A DNA stretch of 19,961 nt, taken from contig JAIESC010000282.1 in NCBI GenBank assembly GCA_019746355.1, forward strand, positions 1-19,961, given 5' to 3'. How positions within the stretch are numbered: position 1 is the stretch's first letter; every line of letters starts with the position of its first letter. The DNA is from Xanthobacteraceae bacterium (GTDB lineage: Bacteria > Pseudomonadota > Alphaproteobacteria > Rhizobiales > Xanthobacteraceae). Below the pieces are notes generated by a model. It did no database searches, had not been told where the DNA came from, and saw nothing but the letters and a program-made list of their open reading frames with translations. A program made the translations under genes and the position numbers. Positions 1-6,815 of the stretch are shown here, piece by piece.

Positions 1-174
1 GCTCCCGGCAGATCGGCCCGTCCGGCCAGTCTACAACCGAGACCAATTCCGAACGCCAGGAGTGGTACAGGGTGGGCAAAGCCGCCCACGCGGCGTGCCC
101 AAGTCCACGTACCGAGCAAGAACAGGTGGGCCCGGCGCTGACGCGCCTTGGTCAACCCTGCGTCTTCTGCGCCG
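1..174. repeat. Left-edge intergenic stretch with a degenerate inverted-repeat element
   Basis: No convincing coding region is seen here; it lies downstream of the UbiD-family gene. From about 68 to 160 the sequence has outer arms CAGGGTGGGCAAA (68-80) and TTGGTCAACCCTG (148-160), which are imperfect reverse complements. A perfect internal 6-bp hairpin, GTGGGC (72-77) with GCCCAC (84-89), sits inside. The layout resembles GTGGGCAAAG...CCCACCCTAC intergenic repeats I associate with Bradyrhizobium-like genomes; that link is recollection, not a search result. It may serve as a 3' stem-loop for the UbiD transcript. Confidence 0.45.
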
Positions 175-1752
175 TCAGCGTCCGGTGCGCGCCAGCGAGT
201 TCACCCAGCCGACCATGCGCGACCTGGCGTTCTCGATGTCCTTCTTGGAGAAGAAGTCCTCGGGCTTCACCTTCTCGATCGGGTAGACCGGCCGCAGGAA
301 GTCCTCCTCGTAGCCGAACGGCACGGTGGCATCGATGCCGAGGCCGCCCTCGAAGCGCGTGTTCGAGGCGGTCCACTGCTGGTTGCCGGCGGTCATCCGC
401 TCGGCCGGCATGAAGGTCTGGCCGCGCCCGCCGGGGATCGGGTTGAGCATGTCGGTCTGCGGATTGACGCGCGTGGTCAGGCACCACATCACGTCGTCCA
501 TCGAATAGGGATCGACGTCCTCGCTGACCGCGATCGCGATCCGCATGCCCTGCGAGCACGACAGCGCCGCGGCGAGAAAGTTGCGCTGCCAGCCTTCGTC
601 GATCGCGTTGCGCTTCTTGACTTGGATGATGCAGCCGCCCCAGTCGGTCATGCAATACGGGATCACCACGTCCTGGACGATGCCGGGCTGCAGCCGGTTG
701 CACAGCTCGAAGATCGTCGCCTCGCGGATCGTGGTGTCGATGTTGTGCTCGTCGAGCGTATGAACGGCGAGCGCGAACACGATCGGCTTGCTCTGCGGCT
801 TGCGCATCGTCACCGCGGTGACGTGGAACGTCGGCGCCTTGTAGGCCTTGCCCATGTAGCCTGCCCATTCCGGATGGAAGTGATGGCGGCCCTGCACGCC
901 GGACGCCTCCGACTCTTGAGTCTCGAACCGGCGGTCGCGCGGATTGACGTAGCCTTCGAGCACGATCTCTGCATCGGCCAGCGCCATCGCATCGACCGTT
1001 CGGGCCTTCACCAGGCGGATCGGCGAGCCCTGCACCGCGCCGGCGATGCCGATCTCATCGCAGCCCTGCGGCATGATCGCGTAGCCGAACGCCGCGCCTG
1101 CGAGCAGAGTGCAGGCCGGCGGTACGCCGAAGTTCATGGTGATCGGCACCGGCTGATCTTCCTTGTAGTGCTTGTTGACCACCTGCCACATGTGCGAGCC
1201 GGGGGAGATCTGGAACGTGCCGACGTTGCCCCAGCGGAAGTTCATGCGGTTGTAGCCGAGGTCGGAGCCGCCATCGAAATACTTGCCGGTGACGCAGCGA
1301 ATGCCGGAGCCGACGGTGTGCTCGGGCTCGTAGGTCGTGTGCCGGATTGGCACCATGTATTCGTTGACGTCCTTCGGGTCCTTGATCACCACCTCCTGGC
1401 AGGGCGCGACGCTCTGCATCACCTCCTGCGGCTTGATCGGATGGGACAGCGCGTGCGCGAGCTTGCGGGTGCGCTCGGTGTCGTCCTTCCAGCCGAACAT
1501 CTTGTTGATGACGTTCATGTCGCCGAACAGGTTGGTGACGAGGCGGTGGTTCGGCTTGCCCTTCACCTTGTTGAACAGCATCGGGCAGGCGCCATCGAGA
1601 TGCTTTTGCAGGCCGGTAACCTCGAGGTCGGGATTGATCGGCTTGTCGCTCTCGATCAGGTCGCCCTGCGCCTTGAGCCATTCCAATGTGTCGCGCAGGC
1701 TCACCGGCCGCTGCACGACCTTCAGCTCTTTTTTGCGGACGGCCTTCTGCAT
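175..1752 (-). CDS. UbiD-family (prFMN-dependent) decarboxylase
   Basis: A 525-residue protein of the UbiD family, cytosolic enzymes that reversibly decarboxylate aromatic or alpha,beta-unsaturated acids using prenylated FMN. Visible features are YNRMNFRW (167-174), GSHMWQ (185-190), the CDEIGIAG segment (231-238) and AEIVLEG (261-267). N168, H187 and E233 are plausible prFMN/metal ligands by analogy with the Asn/His/Glu set of fungal Fdc1; the AEIVLEG acids fit the conserved acidic patch. Length is normal for the family. The frame opens at a GTG (1779), but ATG 1752 is preferred because GGGAG sits 8 nt upstream. The gene is divergent from a MarR regulator, its likely controller. No ubiX is visible, so the cofactor must come from elsewhere. 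Substrate is unknown; it could be a phenolic, furoic or pyrrole-type acid decarboxylase or a carboxylase. Confidence 0.9.
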   Translation of the reverse strand: MQKAVRKKELKVVQRPVSLRDTLEWLKAQGDLIESDKPINPDLEVTGLQKHLDGACPMLFNKVKGKPNHRLVTNLFGDMNVINKMFGWKDDTERTRKLAHALSHPIKPQEVMQSVAPCQEVVIKDPKDVNEYMVPIRHTTYEPEHTVGSGIRCVTGKYFDGGSDLGYNRMNFRWGNVGTFQISPGSHMWQVVNKHYKEDQPVPITMNFGVPPACTLLAGAAFGYAIMPQGCDEIGIAGAVQGSPIRLVKARTVDAMALADAEIVLEGYVNPRDRRFETQESEASGVQGRHHFHPEWAGYMGKAYKAPTFHVTAVTMRKPQSKPIVFALAVHTLDEHNIDTTIREATIFELCNRLQPGIVQDVVIPYCMTDWGGCIIQVKKRNAIDEGWQRNFLAAALSCSQGMRIAIAVSEDVDPYSMDDVMWCLTTRVNPQTDMLNPIPGGRGQTFMPAERMTAGNQQWTASNTRFEGGLGIDATVPFGYEEDFLRPVYPIEKVKPEDFFSKKDIENARSRMVGWVNSLARTGR

Positions 1753-1871
1753 CTCCGGGGCTCCCTGCTGAAGCGGCACGCGGCGCTGGTTGCGCGGTCG
1801 TTGAAGCGTGCATTGGATAGATTTCTAAGTATTATTTGCTCCGCCCCATGTCGTGTCAACGCGAGGGCTGC
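1753..1871. promoter_or_regulatory. Divergent UbiD/MarR promoter-operator region
   Basis: The spacer contains the most AT-rich run in the neighbourhood (about 1811-1838). A short inverted repeat TAGA-TT-TCTA occupies 1818-1827 and a plus-strand -10-like TATTAT lies at 1830-1835. A well-placed -35 is not obvious for either direction. By analogy with other MarR-regulated divergent gene pairs, this is where the regulator would bind and control both itself and the decarboxylase; that role is inferred. Confidence 0.5.
1761..1765 (-). promoter_or_regulatory. RBS deciding the UbiD start
   Basis: Reverse-strand GGGAG lies 8 nt before ATG 1752. It falls inside the upstream GTG-initiated extension, which argues that the extra nine codons are not translated. 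Confidence 0.55.
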
Positions 1872-2396
1872 ATGGCGTTCGAAAGACATTGCATGGCAAC
1901 ACGGCGAAAGAGCATCGTTGACGACAACGGCAAAAATGCCGGCCCCCGCCGCCACACGATCGATTTTTCGCTCGGCGGGAGCCTCGGCTATCTGGTCCGC
2001 GACGCCAACCGCGCGTTCCAGCGGCTGTTGGAGAGGCGCATCACGCCGCACGGCGTCACCCGCGGCCAATGGTACTTCCTGCGGGTGCTGTGGGAGGAGG
2101 ACGGGCTGTCGCAACGCGAGCTGAGCGTGCGGGTGGGGATGATGGAGCCGACCACGGTGATCGCGCTGCGCGGCATGGAAAAGGCCGGGCTGATCCGCCG
2201 CGCGCGCAGCGCCACCGACCGCCGCGTGACGCGGGTGCACCTCACCGCCAAGGCAAGGCGGCTGCGGGCGCGGCTGCTGCAGATCTCGCAGGGCGTCAAC
2301 GATCAGGGCGCGGAAGGGATCGATCCGGCGGAGCTGGCGCAGTTTCGCCGTGTCATTGCCCGGGTGACGAAGAATCTCGATCGCATCGAGCAGTAG
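1872..2396 (+). CDS. MarR-family transcriptional regulator
   Basis: A winged helix-turn-helix regulator of the MarR family, about 174 residues from ATG 1872. The recognisable core runs from GYLVRDANRAFQRLLE through GVTRGQWYFLRVLWE. The HTH follows: LSQRELSVRVG, then MMEPTTVIALRGMEKAGLI as recognition helix, then the charged wing RRARSATDRRVTRVHLT. The C-terminal helix would complete the dimerisation domain. Start choice is uncertain: the frame opens at TTG 1836, with ATGs at 1848, 1872 (GAGGG 4 nt upstream) and 1893 (GAAAGA 6 nt upstream). Proteins of this type often sense phenolic acids or their CoA thioesters and repress the adjacent catabolic gene. Its head-to-head position with the UbiD gene suggests the same, with the enzyme's substrate or product as ligand. 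Confidence 0.88.
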   Translation: MAFERHCMATRRKSIVDDNGKNAGPRRHTIDFSLGGSLGYLVRDANRAFQRLLERRITPHGVTRGQWYFLRVLWEEDGLSQRELSVRVGMMEPTTVIALRGMEKAGLIRRARSATDRRVTRVHLTAKARRLRARLLQISQGVNDQGAEGIDPAELAQFRRVIARVTKNLDRIEQ

Positions 2397-2403
2397 CGTG
2401 GGT

Positions 2404-2513
2404 CGTCATTCCGGGGCGCGCCGAAGGCGCGAGCCCGGAATCCAGTTGAGGAGGAAATCCCCGTTGGTCTGGATTCCGGGTTCGCTCGCTGACGCGAGCG
2501 CCCCGGAATGACG
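2404..2513. repeat. REP-like paired palindrome A (CGTCATTCCGGGGCGC type)
   Basis: Perfect 16-bp outer arms: CGTCATTCCGGGGCGC (2404-2419) and its reverse complement at 2498-2513. Each half is also its own hairpin: ATTCCGGG...GCGCC-GAA-GGCGC...CCCGGAAT on the left, and ATTCCGGG...GCTCGC-TGA-CGCGAGC...CCCGGAAT on the right. It fills the gap between the convergent MarR and amidohydrolase genes, so it can act as a bidirectional 3' structure. No T-run follows, so it is not a classical intrinsic terminator. Confidence 0.85.
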
Positions 2514-2518
2514 ATGGA

Positions 2519-3442
2519 TCAGCCGATCTTCTCGCCGGCCGCGAAGCCGTAAAGCTCCGCCGGATTGTCGGCCAGCACCCGCGCGCGGATTTTAGCGTCC
2601 GGAATCCAGCGCTCCATCAGGTCGGCCATGGCGCCGTCGTTCGCCATCGGCTTCTTCTTCATCACATGCGGCCAGTCGGTCCCCCAGACCAGCCGTTGCG
2701 GCGCGGCAGCGACCAGCGCCTGCGCGGCGGCATCGACGTCCTCGTAAGGCACGTCGGCGCTGCCGGTGATGCGATAGGGACCGGTGAGCTTGATCCAGCA
2801 GCGGCCCTTGTCGATCAGACGGAGCATGTCGGTGAAGGCCGCATGCGTCGTCCAATGTCGCGCGCCGGATTTCGGATAGCCGAGATGGCCGAGCACGATC
2901 GGCACCGGAATGTCCGCCACCGCGCTCGCGAAATCCTTCGCCTCGTCGACATTGACCAGGAGCTCGATGTGCCAGCCGAATGGGGCGATGCGCTTGGCAA
3001 CGTCGCGCAGCATCGCCGCAGGCACCACGTTCCTGTCCTCGCGGCGGTCGACGACATTGAAGCGAAGTCCCCGTACGCCCGCCTCGTGAAGCGTTTTGAT
3101 CTCGCTTGAGGAAACCGCCGGATCGGTCACGGCGACAGCCCGGACGCCTTTGCCGAATTGCCGCATCGCGTCCAGCATCGCGGCGTTGTCGGTGCCATAG
3201 ACGCTCGGCTGCACCAGCACCGCGCGTTCGACACCAAGCGCTGCAAGGAGCCGGCGGTAATCGTCCGCCGTCGAGTCAGGCGGTGTGTAGATACGCTCCT
3301 TCGCATAGGGAAACCGCGTCGCGGGCCCCATGATGTGCGCGTGGGTGTCGCAGGAGAGTGCAGGGAACGGCGTCCGCGGCGCGCGCGGGTTGCGATCCGG
3401 CGGCGCGCACAGCGGCGCGGTGTCGGGAACGGCGTCCGTCAT
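2519..3442 (-). CDS. LigI-like amidohydrolase (2-pyrone-4,6-dicarboxylate lactonase family)
   Basis: A 307-residue TIM-barrel metal-dependent hydrolase of the COG3618 / amidohydrolase-2 type. Family signatures visible are DTHAHI with the HxH pair (H34, H36), ERAVLVQPS (72-80), WHIELLV (157-163), VLGHLGYP with H186, WIKLTGPYR (216-224) and VWGTDWPH with the catalytic-type D256. This is the pattern of LigI, which hydrolyses the lactone 2-pyrone-4,6-dicarboxylate in protocatechuate/gallate 4,5-cleavage. The exact substrate cannot be fixed because the family is broad and no other 4,5-cleavage gene is present. The ATG at 3442 lies one base after the TGA of the upstream TctC gene (TGAGATG), so translation is probably coupled. 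It is the last gene of the SDR-TctC-amidohydrolase operon. Confidence 0.85.
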   Translation of the reverse strand: MTDAVPDTAPLCAPPDRNPRAPRTPFPALSCDTHAHIMGPATRFPYAKERIYTPPDSTADDYRRLLAALGVERAVLVQPSVYGTDNAAMLDAMRQFGKGVRAVAVTDPAVSSSEIKTLHEAGVRGLRFNVVDRREDRNVVPAAMLRDVAKRIAPFGWHIELLVNVDEAKDFASAVADIPVPIVLGHLGYPKSGARHWTTHAAFTDMLRLIDKGRCWIKLTGPYRITGSADVPYEDVDAAAQALVAAAPQRLVWGTDWPHVMKKKPMANDGAMADLMERWIPDAKIRARVLADNPAELYGFAAGEKIG

Positions 3443-3443
3443 C

Positions 3444-4433
3444 TCAGTCGATCTGCGCTCCCGACGCCTTCACCACCGCGGTCCACTTCGGAATTTCCGA
3501 CTTGATATAGTCGGCGAATTCCCTCGGCGTATTGCCGATGATGTCCACGCCGAGATCGGTGAGGGCCTTCTGCGTGGCCGGATCCTTCAGCGCCTCGGTC
3601 GTCGCGATATGCAGCGCGTCGATGACCTCTTTCGGCGTGCCCGCCGGCGCAACGAGGCCGTGCCAGGTGGTGGCGTCGAAGCCCTTGATGCCCAGTTCGT
3701 CGACGGTCGGCAGGTCCGGCAGCAGCGCGGTGCGCTTCGGCGTCGTCACCGCGAGCGCGCGCACCTTGCCCTGCTTGACCAGCCCGATCACCGACGCAGC
3801 CGTGGCGAACATCATCTGCACATGACCCGCGATCACGTCCTGCAAGGCGGGCGCCGCGCCCTTGTAGGCGACGTGTACGATGTTGATCTTGGCCTCGGTC
3901 TTGAACAACTCGCCGGCAAGATGCGCCGCCGCGCCATGCCCAGACGAGGCGAAATTCAGCGCGCCGGGGCTTGCCTTGGCGAGCGCGATCAGCTCCTGCA
4001 TGGAGTTTGCCGGAACGTTGGGGTTGACCACCAGGATGTTGGCCTGGGTGCCGACCAGGCTGATCGGCAAGAAATCCCGTTCGGCATCGTAGTTGAGCTT
4101 CTTGTAGAGCGCCGCGTTGGTCGCAAGGATGCTGTTGTTGCCCATCAGGAGCGTGTAGCCGTCGGGCGTGGCGTTTTTCACCTGCTCGGCAGCGATGTTG
4201 CCGCCCGCGCCGGGACGGTTCTCGATGATGAACGGCTGGTGCAGGATGTCCTGGAGCCGCTTGCCGATGATGCGCGACAGAACGTCGCTCGGGCCGCCGG
4301 GGGTGAACGCGACCAGGATGGTGACCGGCCGCGCCGGGTAGTCGGCCGCGGGCGCTGCGAACGAAACCGCGCACACCGCCGCAAGCCCCAGAACGAAAGC
4401 CCCCAGTTTCCCGAATATCAGCCTTCCGAGCAC
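3444..4433 (-). CDS. TctC/Bug-family periplasmic solute-binding protein
   Basis: A 329-residue member of the tripartite tricarboxylate receptor (Bug) family, which binds small carboxylates in the periplasm. A Sec signal peptide with hydrophobic core FVLGLAAVCAVSFA ends near AAPA/ADYP (about residue 27). The mature protein starts with the family signature YPARPVTILVAFTPGG, followed by ENRPGAGGNIAAE and PDGYTLLMG. The start is GTG 4433 with GGGAGGAAGG upstream; a longer open frame to 4865 overlaps the neighbouring SDR out of frame and is not real. The TctA and TctB membrane partners are absent. It lies 47 bp downstream of the SDR and is coupled to the amidohydrolase, so it probably captures that operon's substrate. 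Ligand is unknown. Confidence 0.92.
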   Translation of the reverse strand: MLGRLIFGKLGAFVLGLAAVCAVSFAAPAADYPARPVTILVAFTPGGPSDVLSRIIGKRLQDILHQPFIIENRPGAGGNIAAEQVKNATPDGYTLLMGNNSILATNAALYKKLNYDAERDFLPISLVGTQANILVVNPNVPANSMQELIALAKASPGALNFASSGHGAAAHLAGELFKTEAKINIVHVAYKGAAPALQDVIAGHVQMMFATAASVIGLVKQGKVRALAVTTPKRTALLPDLPTVDELGIKGFDATTWHGLVAPAGTPKEVIDALHIATTEALKDPATQKALTDLGVDIIGNTPREFADYIKSEIPKWTAVVKASGAQID

Positions 4434-4434
4434 G

Positions 4435-4444
4435 CCTTCCTCCC
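4435..4444 (-). promoter_or_regulatory. Strong RBS for a GTG start
   Basis: Reverse-strand GGGAGGAAGG; the GGAGG core lies 5 nt before GTG 4433. It fixes the TctC start against the longer open frame. Confidence 0.8.
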
Positions 4445-4480
4445 GTATCCAGCCCCGTCTAGACAACCCTCGATAGAATA

Positions 4481-5269
4481 TCAAAGTCTTGCCGAAACGC
4501 CGCCATCCACCGCCCAGGCGCTGCCGGTGACGAAGCTCGCGCGGTCGGACGCCAGGAACGCGACGACCGTTGCGATCTCCTCCGGTCTGCCCATCCGGCC
4601 CAACGGGATTTTGGCGACGCGCGGCTTCAGCACCTCGGCCTCGGACTGACCGGTCTTTGCCATCGCCTCGCGGATGTTCTGGTCGTGCCGCTCGGTGCGG
4701 ACCGCGGTGGGCACGATGGCGTTGACCAGAATACCGTCCCTGGCGAGTTCGTTCGCGAGCGCGACCGTCAGATTTTGCACGGCAGCGTTGTTGATTCCGG
4801 TGGTGATGGCGCCAAGCTGCGGCGTCCAGGCCGCCCCGCCCGAGATATTGATGATGCGGCCCCACTTGCGCTCGCGCATCGGCAGCACGGCATGGCGGAT
4901 GCAGCGCACCGTGCCGCGCAGCTTGTTGTCGAAGGCGCGGTCCCAGTGCTCCTCGGTCATGGCGAAGAAGCTGCCCTGCGAGATGTTGGTGGCGTTGTTG
5001 ACCAGGATGTCGAGGCGGCCGAACTCGGCGAGAGTTTTCTTAAAAAGATTTTCGACCGCAGCGGAGTCATTGAGATCGGTGGGCACGCCGATCACCCGGC
5101 CGTTCGATTGGGCCTTGAGCTTTCCGACCGCATCGGCGTTGCGCGCCGGGTCGAGGCTTGCGACGACGACGTGGGCGCCTTCGTTGAGAAGCTCGGCGGA
5201 AATCGCGTAGCCGATGCCGCGATTGCCGCCGGTGACGATCGCGACGCGGTCTCGAAGGCCGAAATCCAT
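4481..5269 (-). CDS. SDR-family protein lacking the YxxxK catalytic pair
   Basis: A 262-residue classical-length short-chain dehydrogenase/reductase. The Rossmann signature TGGNRGIG (13-20), NNAT (91-94, variant of NNAG), structural N115 and S143 in NISGG are all present, and the C-terminus PLGRMGRPEEIA...DGG is typical. Where YxxxK should stand the sequence reads TTGINNAAV (156-164), placing Thr157 at the Tyr position and Asn161 at the Lys position. The codons were read directly from the reverse strand. Nucleotide binding therefore looks intact but standard hydride-transfer chemistry is questionable. Start ATG 5269 is chosen because GAGGAAAG lies 5 nt upstream; an extension to 5308 would run into palindromic repeat B. 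First gene of the SDR-TctC-amidohydrolase operon. Confidence 0.88.
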   Translation of the reverse strand: MDFGLRDRVAIVTGGNRGIGYAISAELLNEGAHVVVASLDPARNADAVGKLKAQSNGRVIGVPTDLNDSAAVENLFKKTLAEFGRLDILVNNATNISQGSFFAMTEEHWDRAFDNKLRGTVRCIRHAVLPMRERKWGRIINISGGAAWTPQLGAITTGINNAAVQNLTVALANELARDGILVNAIVPTAVRTERHDQNIREAMAKTGQSEAEVLKPRVAKIPLGRMGRPEEIATVVAFLASDRASFVTGSAWAVDGGVSARL

Positions 5270-5302
5270 TGTTGCTTTCCTCGCTGATGCGCCTTGCTCC
5301 AT

Positions 5303-5407
5303 CGTCATCGCCGGGCTTGTCCCGGCGATCTCGCTTGGGAAGGCTCGATGCCCAGCCTAAGCGGGATCACCGGATCACGCCGCTTCGCGGCGGCCCGGTG
5401 CTGACGG
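5303..5407. repeat. REP-like paired palindrome B (GTCATCxCCGGG type)
   Basis: Left hairpin ATCGCCGGG-CTTGT-CCCGGCGAT (5307-5329) is perfect. The right hairpin has CACCGG (5368-5373) and CCGGTG (5395-5400) enclosing the perfect stem GCCGC-TTC-GCGGC (5379-5391). Between them GATCTCGCTT (5327-5336) pairs imperfectly with AAGCGGGATC (about 5359-5368). Outer arms CGTCATCGCCGGG and CCCGGTGCTGACG match with two mismatches. It lies between two minus-strand genes, the beta-propeller gene and the SDR. Confidence 0.8.
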
Positions 5408-5424
5408 CGGTGTGTGGGCGACGG

Positions 5425-6609
5425 CTAACCCGTGTACTCCAGGATATGCATTCCCGCGCCGGCGCGGTCGATGAGATAGAGCCGCCCGTGCTCGTCGGTG
5501 CCGATATCGTTCGACTGCACCGCCGGCCGTTCGCCTTCCAGCGCCGGCACATAGCAGCCGACTTCCTTCGGATGGAACGGATCGCTGACGTTCACCGCGC
5601 GCAGCCCGGCGTTGAAGTAGGTCAGGAACACGATGTCCTTCCACGGGCCGTCCGCCGGCATGTGCTCCAGCACGTTGTGCGCGCCGTAGCGGCCCGGCCG
5701 GTCGTAGTACTTCTCGCGGTCCGGCATGAAGGTCGCAATCGGCACCAGCTTGTCCTCCTTGCGCGCGTCGATCACCCACATGAACTGCGCGTCCCAGTAT
5801 TTCTGCTTGGCACGCGCTTCGTCGGTGCAGATCAGGTACGGCCGGTCGCCGAGCGGCCAGCAGGTGTGGTTCGAGCCGGGGAAGGGCGGCGCCCACGACA
5901 GGTGCCCGACGAGCTTCATGTTCGAAAGGTCGGAGCAGTCGATCACCGAGATGCCGCCGCCCCACCACGCGCAGTACATCCGGTTGCCGCGGATGGTCGG
6001 CGGGCCGTGCAGCGTGACCGCCTCCTCATGCGGCTGCGCGCTGCCGAAGTCGCCGTCGCCATTCGTCGCCTTCATCCACGGCAGGCCGAACTGGCTGATG
6101 ACCTCAGGTTTCAACGGATCGGAGATATCGAGCGTCCAGATCACGCGGCCGTTCCAGCCCGGTGCGTTGTTCGGCAGCATCGCGAGCTTGCGCTTGTTGT
6201 CGACGCCGAAGCGGTGCGGGCCGGTGCCAGGCAGGTCGTAGAAGCCGACCTGCTTCGGCTCGCCGCCCTTGCTGATGTCGAAGATGAACAGGCCGGTGCG
6301 GGCATTGCGTCCGGCGTCGCCGCCGAGCCGCTCGGAATTCACATAGAGGAAGTCGCCGTCGACCACGCGCAGCTTGTGCGAATGCACCCCGGGCGGCGAT
6401 TTCACCTCGGCGACTTTCCTCGGCTTGCGCGGATCGCGCACGTCATGGACGGTGAAGCCCTCGGGACCGTTGTAGGACGCCGAGCCGACCGCGCCGACAT
6501 AGGCGAAGCCCTTGTGCACCTCGACGATCGAGCCGCCGCCCCAGGCGGCCGACGGGTCATGGCCGAGCAGTTTGAAATTTTTTGCTTCTTCCGGAATCTT
6601 CACCGACAT
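5425..6609 (-). CDS. LVIVD-repeat-type beta-propeller protein
   Basis: A 394-residue protein made of repeated beta-propeller-like blades of the LVIVD (PF08309) type. Recurring units look like FTVHDVRDPRKPRKVAEV, LFIFDISKGGEPKQVGF, VIWTLDISDPLKPEVISQF, ISVIDCSDLSNMKLVGHL, FMWVIDARKEDKLVPIA and LRAVNVSDPFHPKEVGCYV. No signal peptide or membrane segment is seen, so it is probably cytosolic. Histidines recur in short conserved-looking motifs: H76/H78 (HSHK), H132 (GPHRF), H194 (QPHEE), H248 (SNHTC) and H311 (GAHNV), possibly a metal site; this is inference. ATG 6609 has GGGAG 8 nt upstream. It is flanked on both sides by palindromic repeats, so it may be expressed as its own unit. Enzymatic function is not known to me. 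Confidence 0.85.
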   Translation of the reverse strand: MSVKIPEEAKNFKLLGHDPSAAWGGGSIVEVHKGFAYVGAVGSASYNGPEGFTVHDVRDPRKPRKVAEVKSPPGVHSHKLRVVDGDFLYVNSERLGGDAGRNARTGLFIFDISKGGEPKQVGFYDLPGTGPHRFGVDNKRKLAMLPNNAPGWNGRVIWTLDISDPLKPEVISQFGLPWMKATNGDGDFGSAQPHEEAVTLHGPPTIRGNRMYCAWWGGGISVIDCSDLSNMKLVGHLSWAPPFPGSNHTCWPLGDRPYLICTDEARAKQKYWDAQFMWVIDARKEDKLVPIATFMPDREKYYDRPGRYGAHNVLEHMPADGPWKDIVFLTYFNAGLRAVNVSDPFHPKEVGCYVPALEGERPAVQSNDIGTDEHGRLYLIDRAGAGMHILEYTG

Positions 6610-6633
6610 GCGTTTACTCCCTACCCATTTTCC

Positions 6634-6776
6634 GCCGTCATCACCGGGCCGCGCCGAAGGCGCGTGACCCGGTGATCTCGCTTAGGTGAGTACAGTGCCC
6701 GACCAGCGGGGATGGCCGGGTCATAGGCGAGCAAAGCGACGCCGTCCTTCGGGCGGCTATGCCCGGCCATGACGGC
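6634..6776. repeat. REP-like paired palindrome C (GTCATCxCCGGG type)
   Basis: Outer arms GCCGTCAT (6634-6641) and ATGACGGC (6769-6776) are perfect. Left hairpin: ATCACCGGG (6640-6648) with CCCGGTGAT (6668-6676), enclosing GCGCC-GAA-GGCGC (6651-6663). Right hairpin: ATGGCCGGG (6712-6720) with CCCGGCCAT (6762-6770), enclosing GCCGTCC-TTC-GGGCGGC with one G-T wobble. It shares GATCTCGCTT with repeat B. It occupies most of the gap between the propeller gene and the ThDP enzyme gene. Confidence 0.85.
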
Positions 6777-6815
6777 AGTGTATGACGAACCCGCAACGCG
6801 AAACATCGAAAGTTA

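Noticed and set aside
148..2124. Long plus-strand open frame of 658 codons
   Set aside because: It is the antisense shadow of the UbiD gene and runs into the MarR gene out of frame; it is rich in Arg/His/Asp/Val with no recognisable domain.
3330..4649. Plus-strand open frame of 439 codons
   Set aside because: Antisense to the amidohydrolase and TctC genes, whose motifs are unmistakable; composition is typical of a GC-rich shadow frame.
4434..4865. N-terminal extension of the TctC frame
   Set aside because: It overlaps the SDR gene in another frame, and the signal peptide with a strong RBS starts at GTG 4433.
4481..5269. SDR considered as a frameshifted pseudogene because of the missing YxxxK
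   Set aside because: The frame is continuous, length and flanking motifs are normal, and the change is substitution only.
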